From Magnaporthiopsis rhizophila (Eukaryota > Ascomycota > Sordariomycetes > Magnaporthales > Magnaporthaceae), in the NCBI GenBank assembly GCA_003049465.1, contig PYSS01000060.1, positions 169,967-233,966 on the forward strand: a stretch of 64,000 bases of DNA. Reading direction: 5' to 3'. Below are positions 34,869 through 46,500 of the stretch, in pieces. Within the stretch, counting starts at the first letter, position 1, and each line of letters starts with the position of its first letter. The notes below the pieces were generated by a model that was not told where the DNA came from, made no database searches, and was given only the letters and a program-made list of their open reading frames with translations. The translations under genes and the position numbers were made by a program.

Positions 34869-36419
34869 TTAGATGGACGAGGCGGATTGGAACGAGCCGC
34901 CGCCGTGGACTGGATCCTCGGTGGGGAACATTCTGGGGAACTGGGCCGACGCTAGCTGCTGGTGGCCGTTCCCGTCACCGTCGTCGTTACCATCATTGTT
35001 CTGATCACCGTACTCGTCGTACTGCTCAGCATACTTCTCCTTTCAAAGGCCGTGGGTCTCGAGGAGTTAGCGGCAAAGAGATTTAGGAGAAATGCCAGTG
35101 GTAGTGGGGGTACCACGGCCCCAGCATACTAACCTCGGTGTCCTCGCCGCCGTCGTCATACTCCTCGTCATTGTTGTCGTCATACTCGGCGGCGTACGGA
35201 GACTCGTCGCCGGCGTCGACAACCTCACCCTCGGCGTCCTGCTCGCTGCCCTCGCCGTCCGAGATCTCCACCGACTGCGCGATCACCTGCGTGGCCTTGG
35301 TGGCGGCGGCACGACGCGGCTTGGTCTTGCGCGACGTGGAGGGGCGATACTCGTCATCGCCATCCAGGTGGAAGGGGTCGACCTCGCCCTGCTCCTCCTC
35401 GAGCTTCACGCGCTTGGGGGAGCCCGAAGCGCCGCCGGCGACCTCGGCAGCGGCGGCGCCACGCTTCTTGCTGGGCCTCTGGGAGGCTGACGAGGCGCCG
35501 GCGTCTCCCGCCGAGGTTGAGATCTCAGCCAGGGTCTTAATCCGGGAAGACGCGTTACCGAAACTCTGAAGAGCGTCCACCGCATCCGGAAGGTTGAACT
35601 TCCGCTGAGGGAGCTTCTCAGCGTAACTGACGTTTCGAACCTCAAAGGGGTCGCCGTGCTCGTCCGCCCTGACCTGGCCGCGGACCTTGGAATCGCACAA
35701 GGCCTTCTGGCCGGGCTTGGGGATGGGCGGCGGGACCATGTGTCCCTCCGCGATCAGCTGGACGCGGAGCCGCGCGAACGCCTGGTGGAGGGCGCCAGGG
35801 GTCGAGCCCGGGTGCAGGCGATGGGCGATGTGGTTCCAGGGCAGATCGATGCTGTGGCGGTAGGCCTCGTAGACGATGTGGAGGACCAGCGTCTCATACA
35901 TGCGGGGCTCTGATGATTTGCACAAACCGTAGATTAGTATTGGCAAAAGAGAAAACAAACAGGGAGTGGGCATCAGAACAGGAGAGAGGACTTACGCTTC
36001 CAGGAGATCAGGCTCCGACCCTCCTGGCGACCGTTGCGAGACTTCTCCTCCTCGGTGGGAGGGATGTGCGTCCACTCGCGGTCTTGGGCCTTACCCTTCT
36101 TCCGCGAATTCGTAGTATCGGTCGCCGTAGCCGTCTCAGACGACGCCAAGGCGATGGCTGCTTGGGGGACAGCAGCCGGTACGCCCCTGGGGCGGCTCGG
36201 TCCCGCCTCCGGCTCCGAGGAGGCCGGGGTTGGGGCGGGCCGGGAACGGCGAGGGGCCGGCTTCTTCTTGGAGACATCTAGATTCTGGCTCTCGGCCGAC
36301 TCCGCGGGCTGGTTTTTCGCCACCGAATCTCCAGTGCTAGAGCTTTCGGCAGTAGCTCCTCGGGCACGCGCCTTGCTGGGGCGGTTGACCGGAGTGAAAC
36401 TCTTGCTGGGCGAAACCAT
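34869..36419 (-). CDS. putative nuclear protein with a tri-helical Myb-like domain and acidic tail
   Basis: Exons are 35996-36419, 35134-35909 and 34869-35039, coding for 456 residues. The first ~140 residues are disordered and basic. The junction of exons 1 and 2 gives SWKQPRMYETL, and a helical segment follows (MYETLVLHIVYEAY, then DLPWNHIAHRLHPG, then TPGALHQAFARLRVQL), which resembles a tri-helical Myb/SANT-type module. Later come KKRGAAAAEV and SPKRVKLEEE (nuclear localisation-like), an acidic stretch (SDGEGSEQDAEGE; YDDNNDEEYDDGGEDTE) and a Gln/Asn-rich end. The third exon is supported by a GCTAAC branch site and an open frame to a stop. Chromatin or transcription function is an inference; I know of no characterised orthologue. 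Confidence 0.78.
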
Positions 36420-38184
36420 CTTGAAAGGTCGAGCTGCTGATGGATTGGATGGTCGTGCAAGACAAATTGACTTGATCTAGATGCCGAACAAGACAAGTGC
36501 TAGCTCAGAAATAGCCAAGGCAGATAGGGGCGGAAGAGCTTGTGCAGGATCGGGACAGCCGAGGATGGTGGGCGATGAGGGAGTCTGACTAGAGAAGATA
36601 GCCAGAGATGATGAATGCGATTGTTGGCTGGCCAGATGACGTATGGCGAAGTAGAAAGTGCGCCGTGGTGCAGAATTGAGAAGTCCGAGAACAAATCCAG
36701 GAGGATGGCTGCAGAGTATGGCACCGTGGATAGAGCGTTTCTATACGGAGAACAGCGCGCTCCCAGATAGCAAAACAAAATGTGCAGGGGATGGAGACTC
36801 CAAGGGTAGGGTAGCTTAGCTAGGTGGCCAGAGGGAGAGTCGAGATCGAAGCTGCAAAGATCGTGCGCCGAGGCGAGAAGGGTGCTGGTAGTGCAGCACG
36901 CGCCGAGCTGGCGGCGAAGAGAAGGCTGCGTAGATATAGAGAAAGGTCTGCCGCCCTCTTCGCCGAGAGCGAGAGACGAAACAGTTGTCTCGCGTGCAGG
37001 CCGAGGTGTGAAGTGAGGTGTGAAGTTCGTGATGGCAGGTAGGGTGGAAGAGGCAGAAGATGTTTCTCTCCGCAGTCAAGAGGCAAGCAGCTCCAAGCTG
37101 AAGATTGTGTGCAAGTTGGTTGACTCAGAGATTACTGGAAGCGAGGAGGTCAGTCTTCAGTAGGTGCGCGCGCGCCGCTGATATACTAGAGGCGAGCGAG
37201 CGAGGAGGAGGGGAAAGTGGTGGGTGAAGGAGAGGAAAGAAGAAAAGTGGGAGAGAACGAGGAACGGGAGGAAGTGGGAAGTGGGGGATATAACAATTTG
37301 GAGAGGCAGACGCGACCCAGGACTCCGAGAGAGGCGCCACAGCAACGCGCGCGCTCGAGGTGGAGCCTTGGCAGACATCAAACAGAAGAGATTCTTACGG
37401 GCGAGTAACAATAGGACCCGACGCTCTGGGTGGGCGTGGGGCAAACGAGCAGAGCAGCCCCAAACGGCTGCAGAGGCCTCCTCCCCTTCGACTCGGCACG
37501 TGCCTCGAAGCGTAGGAGGGCTTTTTACCCTCATCTCCATGGCAGCATGATATCGTGCCCACAGAAGTGAGCCCAATCTCAGGCCCAAGCAGGCGAAGAG
37601 GTCAGCACCTGAAGAAAAGGACGGTGAGCAGAGAGTAGAATCAGATTAGACAGCGCAGATTTCTAGCTGTCAGCGAATTGTAGACAGCCCAACGCACACC
37701 TACCTGTATGCCACTTCTCGCGGAGGAGGTCACATGCTCGCTAGGTGCGAGCCCGGCACTGGAGCTATGCTGTAGACGTTGCCTCGACAGCTATACTTGG
37801 CGGTGTGGAGGCGCAACCCGTTTGATGGAACATAAATTCGAAGCTGGCCAGACTGGTCATCTTTATTTAAAGTCGCTCAACTCGAGCACACGATTCTTCC
37901 CACACCACTACTTGTGGTGCTGCTATCTGAAAGACAGTTGGAAGATGGGTATCCGCGAAAGAAAAACAGTTCGAACGAAGATAGAAAAAAAAGTAGACAC
38001 AACCAGAGAAACCACACTGGCGGGATCCTCCCTAGGACGCTCATCCCGTGGTAGTAGGGTATTAAGACCATCCTCCCAATTCCACAGACATCAACACCAT
38101 GTCTGCATTCCTCCAACTTTCACCGCGGTTCCGACTCCAGAAACCCGCATTAGAAATTCCATAATGTCCTCCACTGGGCTTGCT
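36420..38184. other. intergenic, upstream of the acidic nuclear protein gene
   Basis: No gene is supported. The minus strand at about 37190-37280 is strongly pyrimidine-rich, as fungal core promoters often are, so the leader of the 34869-36419 gene may be long (inference). Confidence 0.5.
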
Positions 38185-39702
38185 CTAGCAAGAGCCCGTC
38201 CTTGGCGTAAACTGACGCCGAGAGTCCCGAACTATCGAAGACTCGTCAAGGAAGATCATGGGCACCGTATGCATCGGCGATGGCGGAGGCTGGGCAGCGG
38301 CCGCAGACTTGTCCTTACCGGGGCCGCTGAGCTTCTTGGTCAACTTGCGGACAAGACGCTTCAAGCCCCTTGGCTCCGTCTTGTCGCCTTGCTGCGGGCT
38401 GTTGTTGGAGCTTGAGATGGCACGGCTCGTGCGATGTTGAGGACGCGACTTGGTCGTGAAAAGAGAAGAAATGCCCCAGTTCTTCTTTGACTGGCGCAGC
38501 GACTGTTCCATAGTTTGTTGAATGATGGTGAGCAGGGTTGTATTCAGAGCTGTATGCAGAGTCGTATGCATGAGGGCACTCGTCTCTTCAGCCTTGGAAG
38601 CCAGCTCCTCCGCGTGTCCACGAATGCGCTTCTCGACCTCACGTAGTTTCTCGTCGAGTTCACGCCTGAAGTCCTCAAGCCGTGCATCCACCATCTCGGC
38701 ATTCTGTGCGGTTGAGTGCTCCAAGGCGTCCCTGAGCGAGTCGATGCTCTCTTGGACACACTGCATGTCTTGCTCATGCTGCTCTATAAAGTTGTCCAAG
38801 TCGCTCCTGGTGACTGTATGCGCGCTGTTCTGCAAGAGGGCCGTCTGCATGATACGGTAGAGGCGCTCCTCCTCCTGCACAGAGCGAAGGCAAGCATCGA
38901 CCTGGCGGATGGCGCGCTGGTGCTCAAGACGCTCGTCAAGCTCGGCGTCACGCTCGCGAATGTCGCGCGTCAGGGTGACCAGGAGGAGCGAGGCTTGGGC
39001 GGTGTTGTTAATCTCACGGGCCTCGCGCAGCTCCAGGAGGCGGCGGTGATCATCGACAGTGGCTTGAGAGTTGAAGTTGAGGTACTTGGTGGCCGGAAAC
39101 TCGCCAGAGCGGTGGGCCAGGTCGAGCTCGTCGGCCATGGTGCGGATCTCCTTGGTAGAGTAGAGGATGTCGTTGACATAGACGGTGGTGCTCGAGCTCG
39201 CCTCCCAGGCGCCGTCGCTGCTGGACGAGTTGCGTGACGAAGAGGGGGAGCCGGCATTACCAGCAGCGAAGTCATGACCCATGGAGCCGGCGATATTGGT
39301 CTGGATAGAGAGCATGCTGCCAGGGTGCTGGCCACGAGCAGGGGATGTGCTCTGCGACTCGGCGCGCATGGCGCTGGGGTTGGCACGACGACGAGCGTCC
39401 ATTGTGGCGAGAAGATCACTTGTGGTGTTCAAGATTCTGAGCATCCGGGTTAGCGACATGAAGCCGGATAGGGGGAGCGTAGATGTGGGAGCCTACCTGA
39501 GAAGCTGGAAAGGGGGCACGTTGCCAATATCGCGAAGACAGTTGTCGATGATGGAATCAGGAGCTTGAGTGCTTGAACGAGGCGCAATTGGAGCGGTGAT
39601 AACGCGAAAAAGACGACGAGAAAGACGACGGAAACTTCCAGTCTGGACGAGGTTGTTGGAGGAGAGAGAGGATCGCGAAGTTGCCTGTCTCGAGGTCGCC
39701 AT
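38185..39702 (-). CDS. coiled-coil protein of unknown function
   Basis: Exons are 39497-39702 and 38185-39436, coding for 485 residues; the intron has a GTAGGC donor, GCTAAC branch and CAG acceptor. The N terminus is Ser/Arg-rich, then comes RILNTTSDLLATMD and a Ser-rich linker. From about residue 175 to 370 there is a long charged helical region with heptad character (DIRERDAELDERLEHQ, RRELDEKLREVEKRIRGHAE), interrupted by helices rich in Ala, His and Thr. The tail is basic (GLKRLVRKLTKKLSGPGK). No membrane segment or enzyme motif is visible. Coiled-coil scaffolding is the most one can say. Confidence 0.78.
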
Positions 39703-40473
39703 CTTGAAGGAGGGGGACGCCAGCAAGGGCAGCCAGTTTGTGGGATATACACGGTGCGAGCGTCAATAGCTCCTGAATAGCGCCGACGAGTCCCTATTGT
39801 CGGATGCGAACAATAGCGGCCCGGCACAATAGCATAATAGGAATCGAAGACCCACAGCTGCACGGCAGTGGGGTTCTCGCAGTCACCCAGCCCCGAGTCG
39901 AGTCACCGCGCGACCTTGTTGGGCAAGGGCCTGCTGCGTAAACCGTATAGCGGCTGGGAACAATGCGTTAGCTATGATTGTGCCGTGAAAGTTTTTCCAG
40001 AAGCTAGAAAAAAAAAGTACACTAGCGGGAGAGATCGGCCGGCCCAAACACGTCATCAACATAGAAGCGTAGCAACACGGCAGGTGCGGATGGGACCTGC
40101 TTGAGAGATGGGATTCCACAGTTTCCATCAGATTTCCATCAGATGGCGACAGCATGAGAATGAAATCAGACGTGAATATTCCATTCCTAGAAATAATAGC
40201 GGCAACATCTGGTTTGGAATGGACACGAACTGTATGTCCTCGCTCCTATTTTGGGTGGCAGAGCTAAGTTGAGGTCGCTCTTTAGTGGGCCGGGCCACCT
40301 CCGAATTCCCCTGCAGGCTCCACTGACGTTGAGTTAAAGTGTGGCCTCGGCTGGTGCCCGTGCGCTGCGGAATTGCCGCCTTGAGGCTCTGCATAACGTG
40401 ATGGGTCACTGGTGGGCTAGTTCCACATCAAATGGGCGTCACACTCAACCACTGCCAAAATTGTTTGCAGTCG

Positions 40474-40555
<82 letters not shown>

Positions 40556-40777
40556 CCAAGGAGACGTCTAAGTAATACTTTAAAATTCTCCATCCATCCA
40601 GGCAACTGATCGGAAGATGTCTTGTTCTGGGCTACGTATCCCGTAAGGACCAGGTGCTGGTACAAAGCCGAGCGCGTTCCATGGTGAAGTGCATGATGCT
40701 GGTAGTGGGGTGTGCGGACACAGATGGAGGAGAGAAAATCCACCTTCTTGACCTAGGAGATCCCGCATATGCTTGCG
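39703..40777. other. intergenic, with a compound microsatellite
   Basis: No gene is supported. A T(43)(GT)16 tract lies at 40476-40550. Confidence 0.6.
40476..40550. repeat. compound microsatellite, poly-T followed by (GT)16
   Basis: A run of T to 40518 is followed directly by sixteen GT dinucleotides. Confidence 0.97.
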
Positions 40778-41509
40778 CTACACGACGAACTCTGTGCAAT
40801 GAGAGTTAGCAGGGTGCCATCATACAGTTGTTGAAGGTTTGAAGGGACGGCCATGAAACTCACTCTCATCCACCTCGTCGTCGCCAAGATCGCGATCAAG
40901 ATCGTGACCGAGATCGCCACCAAGGCCATCACCAAGGCCGTCGCCAAGGCCGAAAATTTCCTGCTTGATGTCGACCTCATCCTTCATCTTGCGGGAAACC
41001 TTGGACGCGGGCGTCTCATCATCGTCATCGTCTCCAGCATTCTTCCGCTTGCGGCTTCGGGGGGTTGAGGCGGCGGACGCCCTGCCCTTGCCCTTGGGGG
41101 TGGTGGTCTTAGGAGTGGCTGGAACACTCGCAATGCCGTCGCTGCCTGGGCCGGAAGCAGAACCGCCAGCGGAGGGGGGCCATGCGCCGTGAGCTTTGAG
41201 CAGGCGCTCGTACCGCTTGGCGCTGTGTTTCCGTCAGTTGCCTGTTTTTTGGCGGGTAGAAATAAAGTGTGAGAAGCTGACAACAGCTTCACTTACGCCG
41301 CGGCCTTGGAAGGCACATTGAGATCCGCAGCAACAGCAGCGAAGTCAACCTAGATGGGTTCCAGTCGGTATCAACCAATGTCCGATGGCGACGGAGAGAG
41401 GTGGCAGCTGTCCGTGGGCTCGGTGTCGTCCTACCCTGCCTGGCGCTGTGCAGTGCTTGATGCATGTCACCAAGAACTGAACCTGTAGGCTAGGATCCGA
41501 TGGAGCCAT
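40778..41509 (-). CDS. small putative Myb/SANT-like DNA-binding protein
   Basis: Exons are 41435-41509, 41297-41349, 40864-41222 and a 14-nt last exon at 40778-40791, giving 166 residues. The first ~57 residues form three helices (SLQVQFLVTCIKH, then VDFAAVAADLNV, then KAAAAKRYERLLKAHG) like the short Myb/SANT-like domain of many small fungal proteins. The rest is disordered and charged: a basic part (STPRSRKRKNAG) followed by an acidic part with Gly-Leu-Gly-Asp repeats. The last intron has a perfect GCTAAC branch site and is needed because the frame otherwise misses a stop near the acidic tail. It may pair functionally with the similar gene at 42427-42906 (inference). Confidence 0.75.
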
Positions 41510-42426
41510 CTTTGCGTTGGTGAGGCGATATCTTTTGTTCCTGGTTGTGTCCGTGGGTATGCTTGCACTCTTGCCAAAGCCGGTAGACCAGAGCGAGTTG
41601 CGATCTTGTATGTCGCCTGGGCTGAAGGCGGGAAGCGAGAAATCTGAAAAAGACACCGACTGGGCTTGGCTGGGGAGAGTTGGTCTAAGCGGGAGTATGG
41701 GTCAGGCATAAACCCACAAGAGAAAATCCATTCATATGACTATCAGGTACCTCGGTACCTACGCACCAGGCAGCCGACTGGACAGCACGGACATCCTATT
41801 TCCCTAATATGAAAGCGCATGAGGAAGGCACGCCCATCGGCTTGCTCACTCGGCTCTTTCTACGCCTTTGTCTCTTTCGGCTGGGCCACCTTCCCGTAAC
41901 CGGCGTCTTTTTCTTACACCCCTGTAAAGAAATTTCCAGGCGGAACATCAAATGGCACGTGCCAACCCGTTTCTATTCTGGTCTGCTTGAAGATCTGAGC
42001 TAGCGTGGGCTTCTTCTCCGAAGTGCCGACACAGCCAAAGGCAACCGTGAGAACTATGAGGTTTGATCTTCGTAGAAAACGCGCACAAGTCTTGATGTTG
42101 ATTGTGAGGCCCTTGTGCTCATAAGAAAGGGGCAGAGTTTCTCTGGTCCTAATTACATGGAAGCACGCCTCGGGCGTGGATGACATGTATGAGCCACCTC
42201 CACCAAGTCGTTTGAACCACCTCCATCAAGTCCTCCAGCATCCCCGTTCCCCCTTCCGCTTCCCTGTGTATGGCTGTTCAGTATGGTGGGAGTCGTCAGA
42301 ATAGACTGGGTGGATTTGGTGGTGCGTTAAAGGGCCACGTGTGTGGCTGAGAAAAGATAAAGAAGAAAGCGATAAAGTCATGAGGATAAAGTACCTAGAG
42401 ATGCTGAAAGTCGATGACGTAACCTC
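41510..42426. other. intergenic between two Myb-like genes
   Basis: This is the promoter side of the 40778-41509 gene and the 3' flank of the next. No coding sequence is supported. Confidence 0.5.
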
Positions 42427-42906
42427 TCAAGCCTCGCCAGCCATCACATTGTCGATGCTCTCTTCGCGCTGCTCGTTGTTGTTGTCGTTGCTGGCGCCAT
42501 TGGCGTCCTCGTCCTTCACCGCGTCGCCGGCGGGCGCCTGGTTCTTCTTGCGGTCTGGGCCGCTGCCGGCAGCCTTGTTCTTGGGTCTCTTGGTGGGAGT
42601 CTCTGGCTCCAAAGACTCGCTGTCCTCGCCGCCCTCGGCGGCCGCCGCTGCCGCAGCGGCATTCTTGCGCTTATTGCCCCTCGGAGTAGCAGAAGGGCCG
42701 GCCCAGCCCAGCTTCTGCTTGATCTGTCTGAACCTCTCCCGAGCCGAGCCGCCATGGGCGAGGCCCATGTCAGCCGCGACCGCGTCCCAGGACACGTCCG
42801 GGACCGAGTTCATATGCTTCAGATAGCTTTCGAAAAAGCGCAGATCGTTGTCCGTGGCGCGCTTCGATGCGCCCATGCTCTCGTCCGACGTCTTTTTTGG
42901 AGGCAT
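42427..42906 (-). CDS. small putative Myb/SANT-like protein
   Basis: Single exon, 159 residues. Residues ~15-65 (TDNDLRFFESYLKHM, then VSWDAVAADMGL, then GSARERFRQIKQKLGW) form a tri-helical Myb-like module with the same Val-aromatic-x-x-Val-Ala-Ala-Asp pattern as the gene at 40778-41509. A basic stretch (RGNKRKNA), poly-Ala and an acidic, Asn-rich tail follow. No enzyme motif is present. A nuclear DNA-binding role is inferred from the fold pattern only. Confidence 0.78.
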   Translation of the reverse strand: MPPKKTSDESMGASKRATDNDLRFFESYLKHMNSVPDVSWDAVAADMGLAHGGSARERFRQIKQKLGWAGPSATPRGNKRKNAAAAAAAAEGGEDSESLEPETPTKRPKNKAAGSGPDRKKNQAPAGDAVKDEDANGASNDNNNEQREESIDNVMAGEA

Positions 42907-43542
42907 GCTGATGGGGGGATGGTGTGCAGTTTCTCAGCGCAGGTGGCGTGTCGGGTTATGCGGGCGAAGGAGTTGCCGAATCGAGCACGGTGGGATATCA
43001 CAGGCCTGTTCTAATCCAGACTGCGATACAGGAGGGAGGGCTGATGGCAGAACCAAAGTCACTTGAGGGGAGTGCCTGGTATGATATTTGAATGGATGTG
43101 CGAGCGGCCGTGTCAACATTCGTCAGGAAATGTTGGCAGAGGTAAGGATTCGAATCGATAGTTGAAGACGGAGTTGTTTGTGGCCGAGTCGAGAAGTTTT
43201 CGTTGTTCAGCCCCGACCTGCCTGGAGAGATGGTAGGTGATGTTGGCAGGTAGGGTAGCCGGAAAGGTCTGCGTAGGAGGGCCCTCGAAAGTGCGAGCGA
43301 CCTTCACGTGCTGGGTCGATAGGTTTGTTGTTTGGTGGAGCCCAAGGCAACAACAGAACGCGTCTGGCCAGCGCGATTTGTAACGCACAAACCAAAATTT
43401 GGGGTCTCTGGGTTTGTTTGCAGCAGGGCACCTCGGTACCTGGGGCAGCCTAACGGTGTGTTTTGTTCTATCTATAGTATCTAACAGCCACAAGTCAGGT
43501 CATGCTTGCCTCCTCCAGGGCCAACACACGCCTCCAGTCCCT
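42907..43542. other. intergenic
   Basis: This lies between the start of a Myb-like gene and the stop of MMS22, both on the minus strand. A GATTCGAATCC match on the minus strand near 43144-43156 is not part of a tRNA. Nothing else is seen. Confidence 0.55.
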
Positions 43543-46500
43543 TCAAAACTCTACTGGATTGCGAGCGAGTGCCAGCCGCCGCCGCCGCCTCCTACCATCT
43601 GCGGGCATTCCTCTCGAGCACCACAAAGTGCACTGTGCCAAGAGCCTACGCCGCAGGTCGTTCGTATCCAGCAGCATGTATCTGGTGGTCTTGCTAGACT
43701 GCGTCCCAGGCTGAGTGGCACTGTTTCCAGGTGCCCTGATGATGATTTTTCCGTTTGCCACAGTCCAATTTTTCTGGACGTCCGACACAACGTATCGCGA
43801 GAAACTCTCGATGTGCGGATTCCTGTCTTGTGCAAGCATGCTCAGGTCCTCGGAGTCGTGATACTGGATCCCGCCGAGGAGCGCATCCGTATCGTACGGT
43901 TCGGCACGCCCGTCGTCCGCGTGTTCGCCCCGGCCCAGCTCGTTCACCACGCCCTCACAAAACAACGAAAGCGGGTTGATGACCTTTGACAGGGCCACAG
44001 CGTTGGGGCCTTCCAGAGTGCAGGAGTACATGGTCAAGGAGGAGCGTAGGCTACTGACTAGAGTCACCAGCTGCACTAGAACATTGAGCTGCTCGGCGCT
44101 CAGAATATTGCTGCCGATTTGCCTCTTCAGAGTCTTGACGGCGGTAAGGATCGTCGAGAGGAGAGACAGCACATCCTCCGCATATTCTTCGCGGATCAAG
44201 AACGGGACGCAGGATCTGGTTAGAAGGTGGCCCAGGGCACCGGAGTAGACCTCGAGGAGAGGCCATGCTTGCGTTGTGCCTGCCGCAGCACGCACGACCG
44301 CGGGCAGCATGCGGCTCAACAAGAATCCGAGAATCTGAGGGTTGTCCACGCAACGCCGAAGGATGCTGACCTCGCCGTCGAGCTTGTCCCGTATCACCGC
44401 CGTCTTGAAGTTGTTGTATAGATAGTAGAACAAGGTCGGCGTTGTGGTCAAGTCGCCTTCGCCAAGCCGGATGCCGTACGCCATGATACGTGCAAGATGC
44501 AGCTGAGGGTCTTCCGGAGACGGCGAGTACTCCGCACTGACCTCGAGGAAGAACTGGTCGACCGCGCAAAAGTCCTCGCCATGGGACCTAATCAGGGCGA
44601 CAATGGCCCGGACAAAGTCCACAAACTCCAGATGCTCGCTGCGGCTGGGCTTGAGGTTTGCGAGATCTCGCTTCATTTGATCCATCACGGACCTAAGCGT
44701 CTTGCCCAGCTCCTCGCGTTGTCGCACTGTTCGTTGCGTGCTGCCACTGCACGTACGCAAAGAAGTCCTCATTGACGAGACGGCGTGCGCAAAAAGCTCT
44801 CGGCAGGTGCGGTAGTCGAGCCGGAACCCAGTGGGAGCTGGCACCCCCTTAACCCAAGCGAAGTTGTGCAGGCAGAGGGCCTCCGATAGCAGAGGAACGT
44901 GCTCTGTCGCCGAAGCGGGGCTGGCCACCAAGAGCATCCAGATCTCGAACACAGTCATACCCAGATCCTTGAAGTTGAGCATGCTGTTCTTCACCAACGC
45001 TGCGGTGAAGAGTGCCAGATACTTCCTCTGCACGTACGAGAGCCTCTGAGGCGCCCCACGGAAGACACCGTACTTCCCCTGCGAGAAGAATGTGTGCAAA
45101 CGCTGTGCACTGGTGTTAGTACACCTCTCAACACGATGCCGCGCAAATTCTTACTCGGTGACTTACAGTGACGCCGCTCTGGAGGAAACGGTTGGCTACT
45201 CTCGCCGACAAAAGCACAGCCTGTTCTGCGCACAGGCTCTCCTTGGCTCCTGGACGTTTCGAAGGTTTTGCCTCGAGCCTGGCCAGTATCCTCCTTGCAG
45301 TGGAGAATAAGCCCTCGGCGAGCAGATTGTCGATCAACTGGGGGTCGCATTCCTAAGTTAGAAAAACAAGCCATTGCAAGCATAGATGTCCCGGTCCCAT
45401 CCAAGTGGTCCAAGGAATGGGCTCTTACCAAGATCGCCTCCTCGGCCTCGTCATGCTCGCCAACGTCGTTCGACTCGATCGAGTACTGGTGGTCAAGGGC
45501 CTGATCAACCCGGTCCAGGTACCGCTCGATAGTCTCCATGGCAACGCGTAGTATGTTCCAGTCGAGCCCGGGTGATGAAATATCTAGCGCCGTAAACACC
45601 TGAGATAGTTGGTCTTGGGAGGGTTAGCCGGGTCAGACAAGGAGCAAAGAAGAAGATGAAGAATCAAATCGATGAGAGCTCACAGGTGTTGAGAGAGTAT
45701 GTGGCCGCCGCCAGAGAGGGTGCAACCTTGAGCACCTCCAGGGACGACTGAACCGAGCGGTACAGCACATCCATGGCCCCAGCCTTGTTGGCCAAAATCG
45801 TGCCCTTGACCATGCTCGCACCAATATCCTGACGAGCGCCCTCGCCAAGAGCCTGGAGCTGCTGCTGCATATCCGACTCGGCGTTGACGTACTGTTCCAG
45901 CGTTTGCCGAAACATGTTGTTCTGCCACGAAAGAAACGGCCTAAAGACCGCCGCGTCCTCATTGGAGAAGACGACAAAACGTGCGAGCTGGCCCCATGCC
46001 CTGAGATTGACAATACAGGCAGCCCTATGTGAGGTGCCAGGGACGACGAGCTTCTCGATGAGGTGGACGCCCGGGCGCAAGTCGGCGGGGGATGCCCAGA
46101 ATAGGGTGCATAGAAGATCGTGGTGATTCCGTAGTGCCGCGAGCTCGTGCTGATGCATATCCTGTTCCTTGGAATACTGGCGGGTGTGATTAGGGAGGAT
46201 CCGCGCAACCAGGTTTTTGACATCCTTGACCAGACCGGCGCCTCTGAGGCCTCGAATGGCCAGGCCAACAATCTTGACGAATATGTGAAAGCATCTGTCC
46301 TCGGGAGCTATAGCAAGTGACGGGGTATCGGTAAGATTCTCGAGGAATAGGGGCGACTTGTAAACCTCTTCATTTCGAAGGTGAGCCAGGTTTTGGGCGC
46401 CAAAGAAGTCGAAGACCAGTCCGACGATACCGGCGCACCTTCGCCAGCCCCATTGCTCCACCAGATAGTGACATCGTCCAAGAAGAGCCCTGCAGTAGTC

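Noticed and set aside
43140..43200. Possible tRNA, from a GATTCGAATCC B-box match on the minus strand
   Set aside because: No A box at a proper distance and no cloverleaf stems could be formed by eye.
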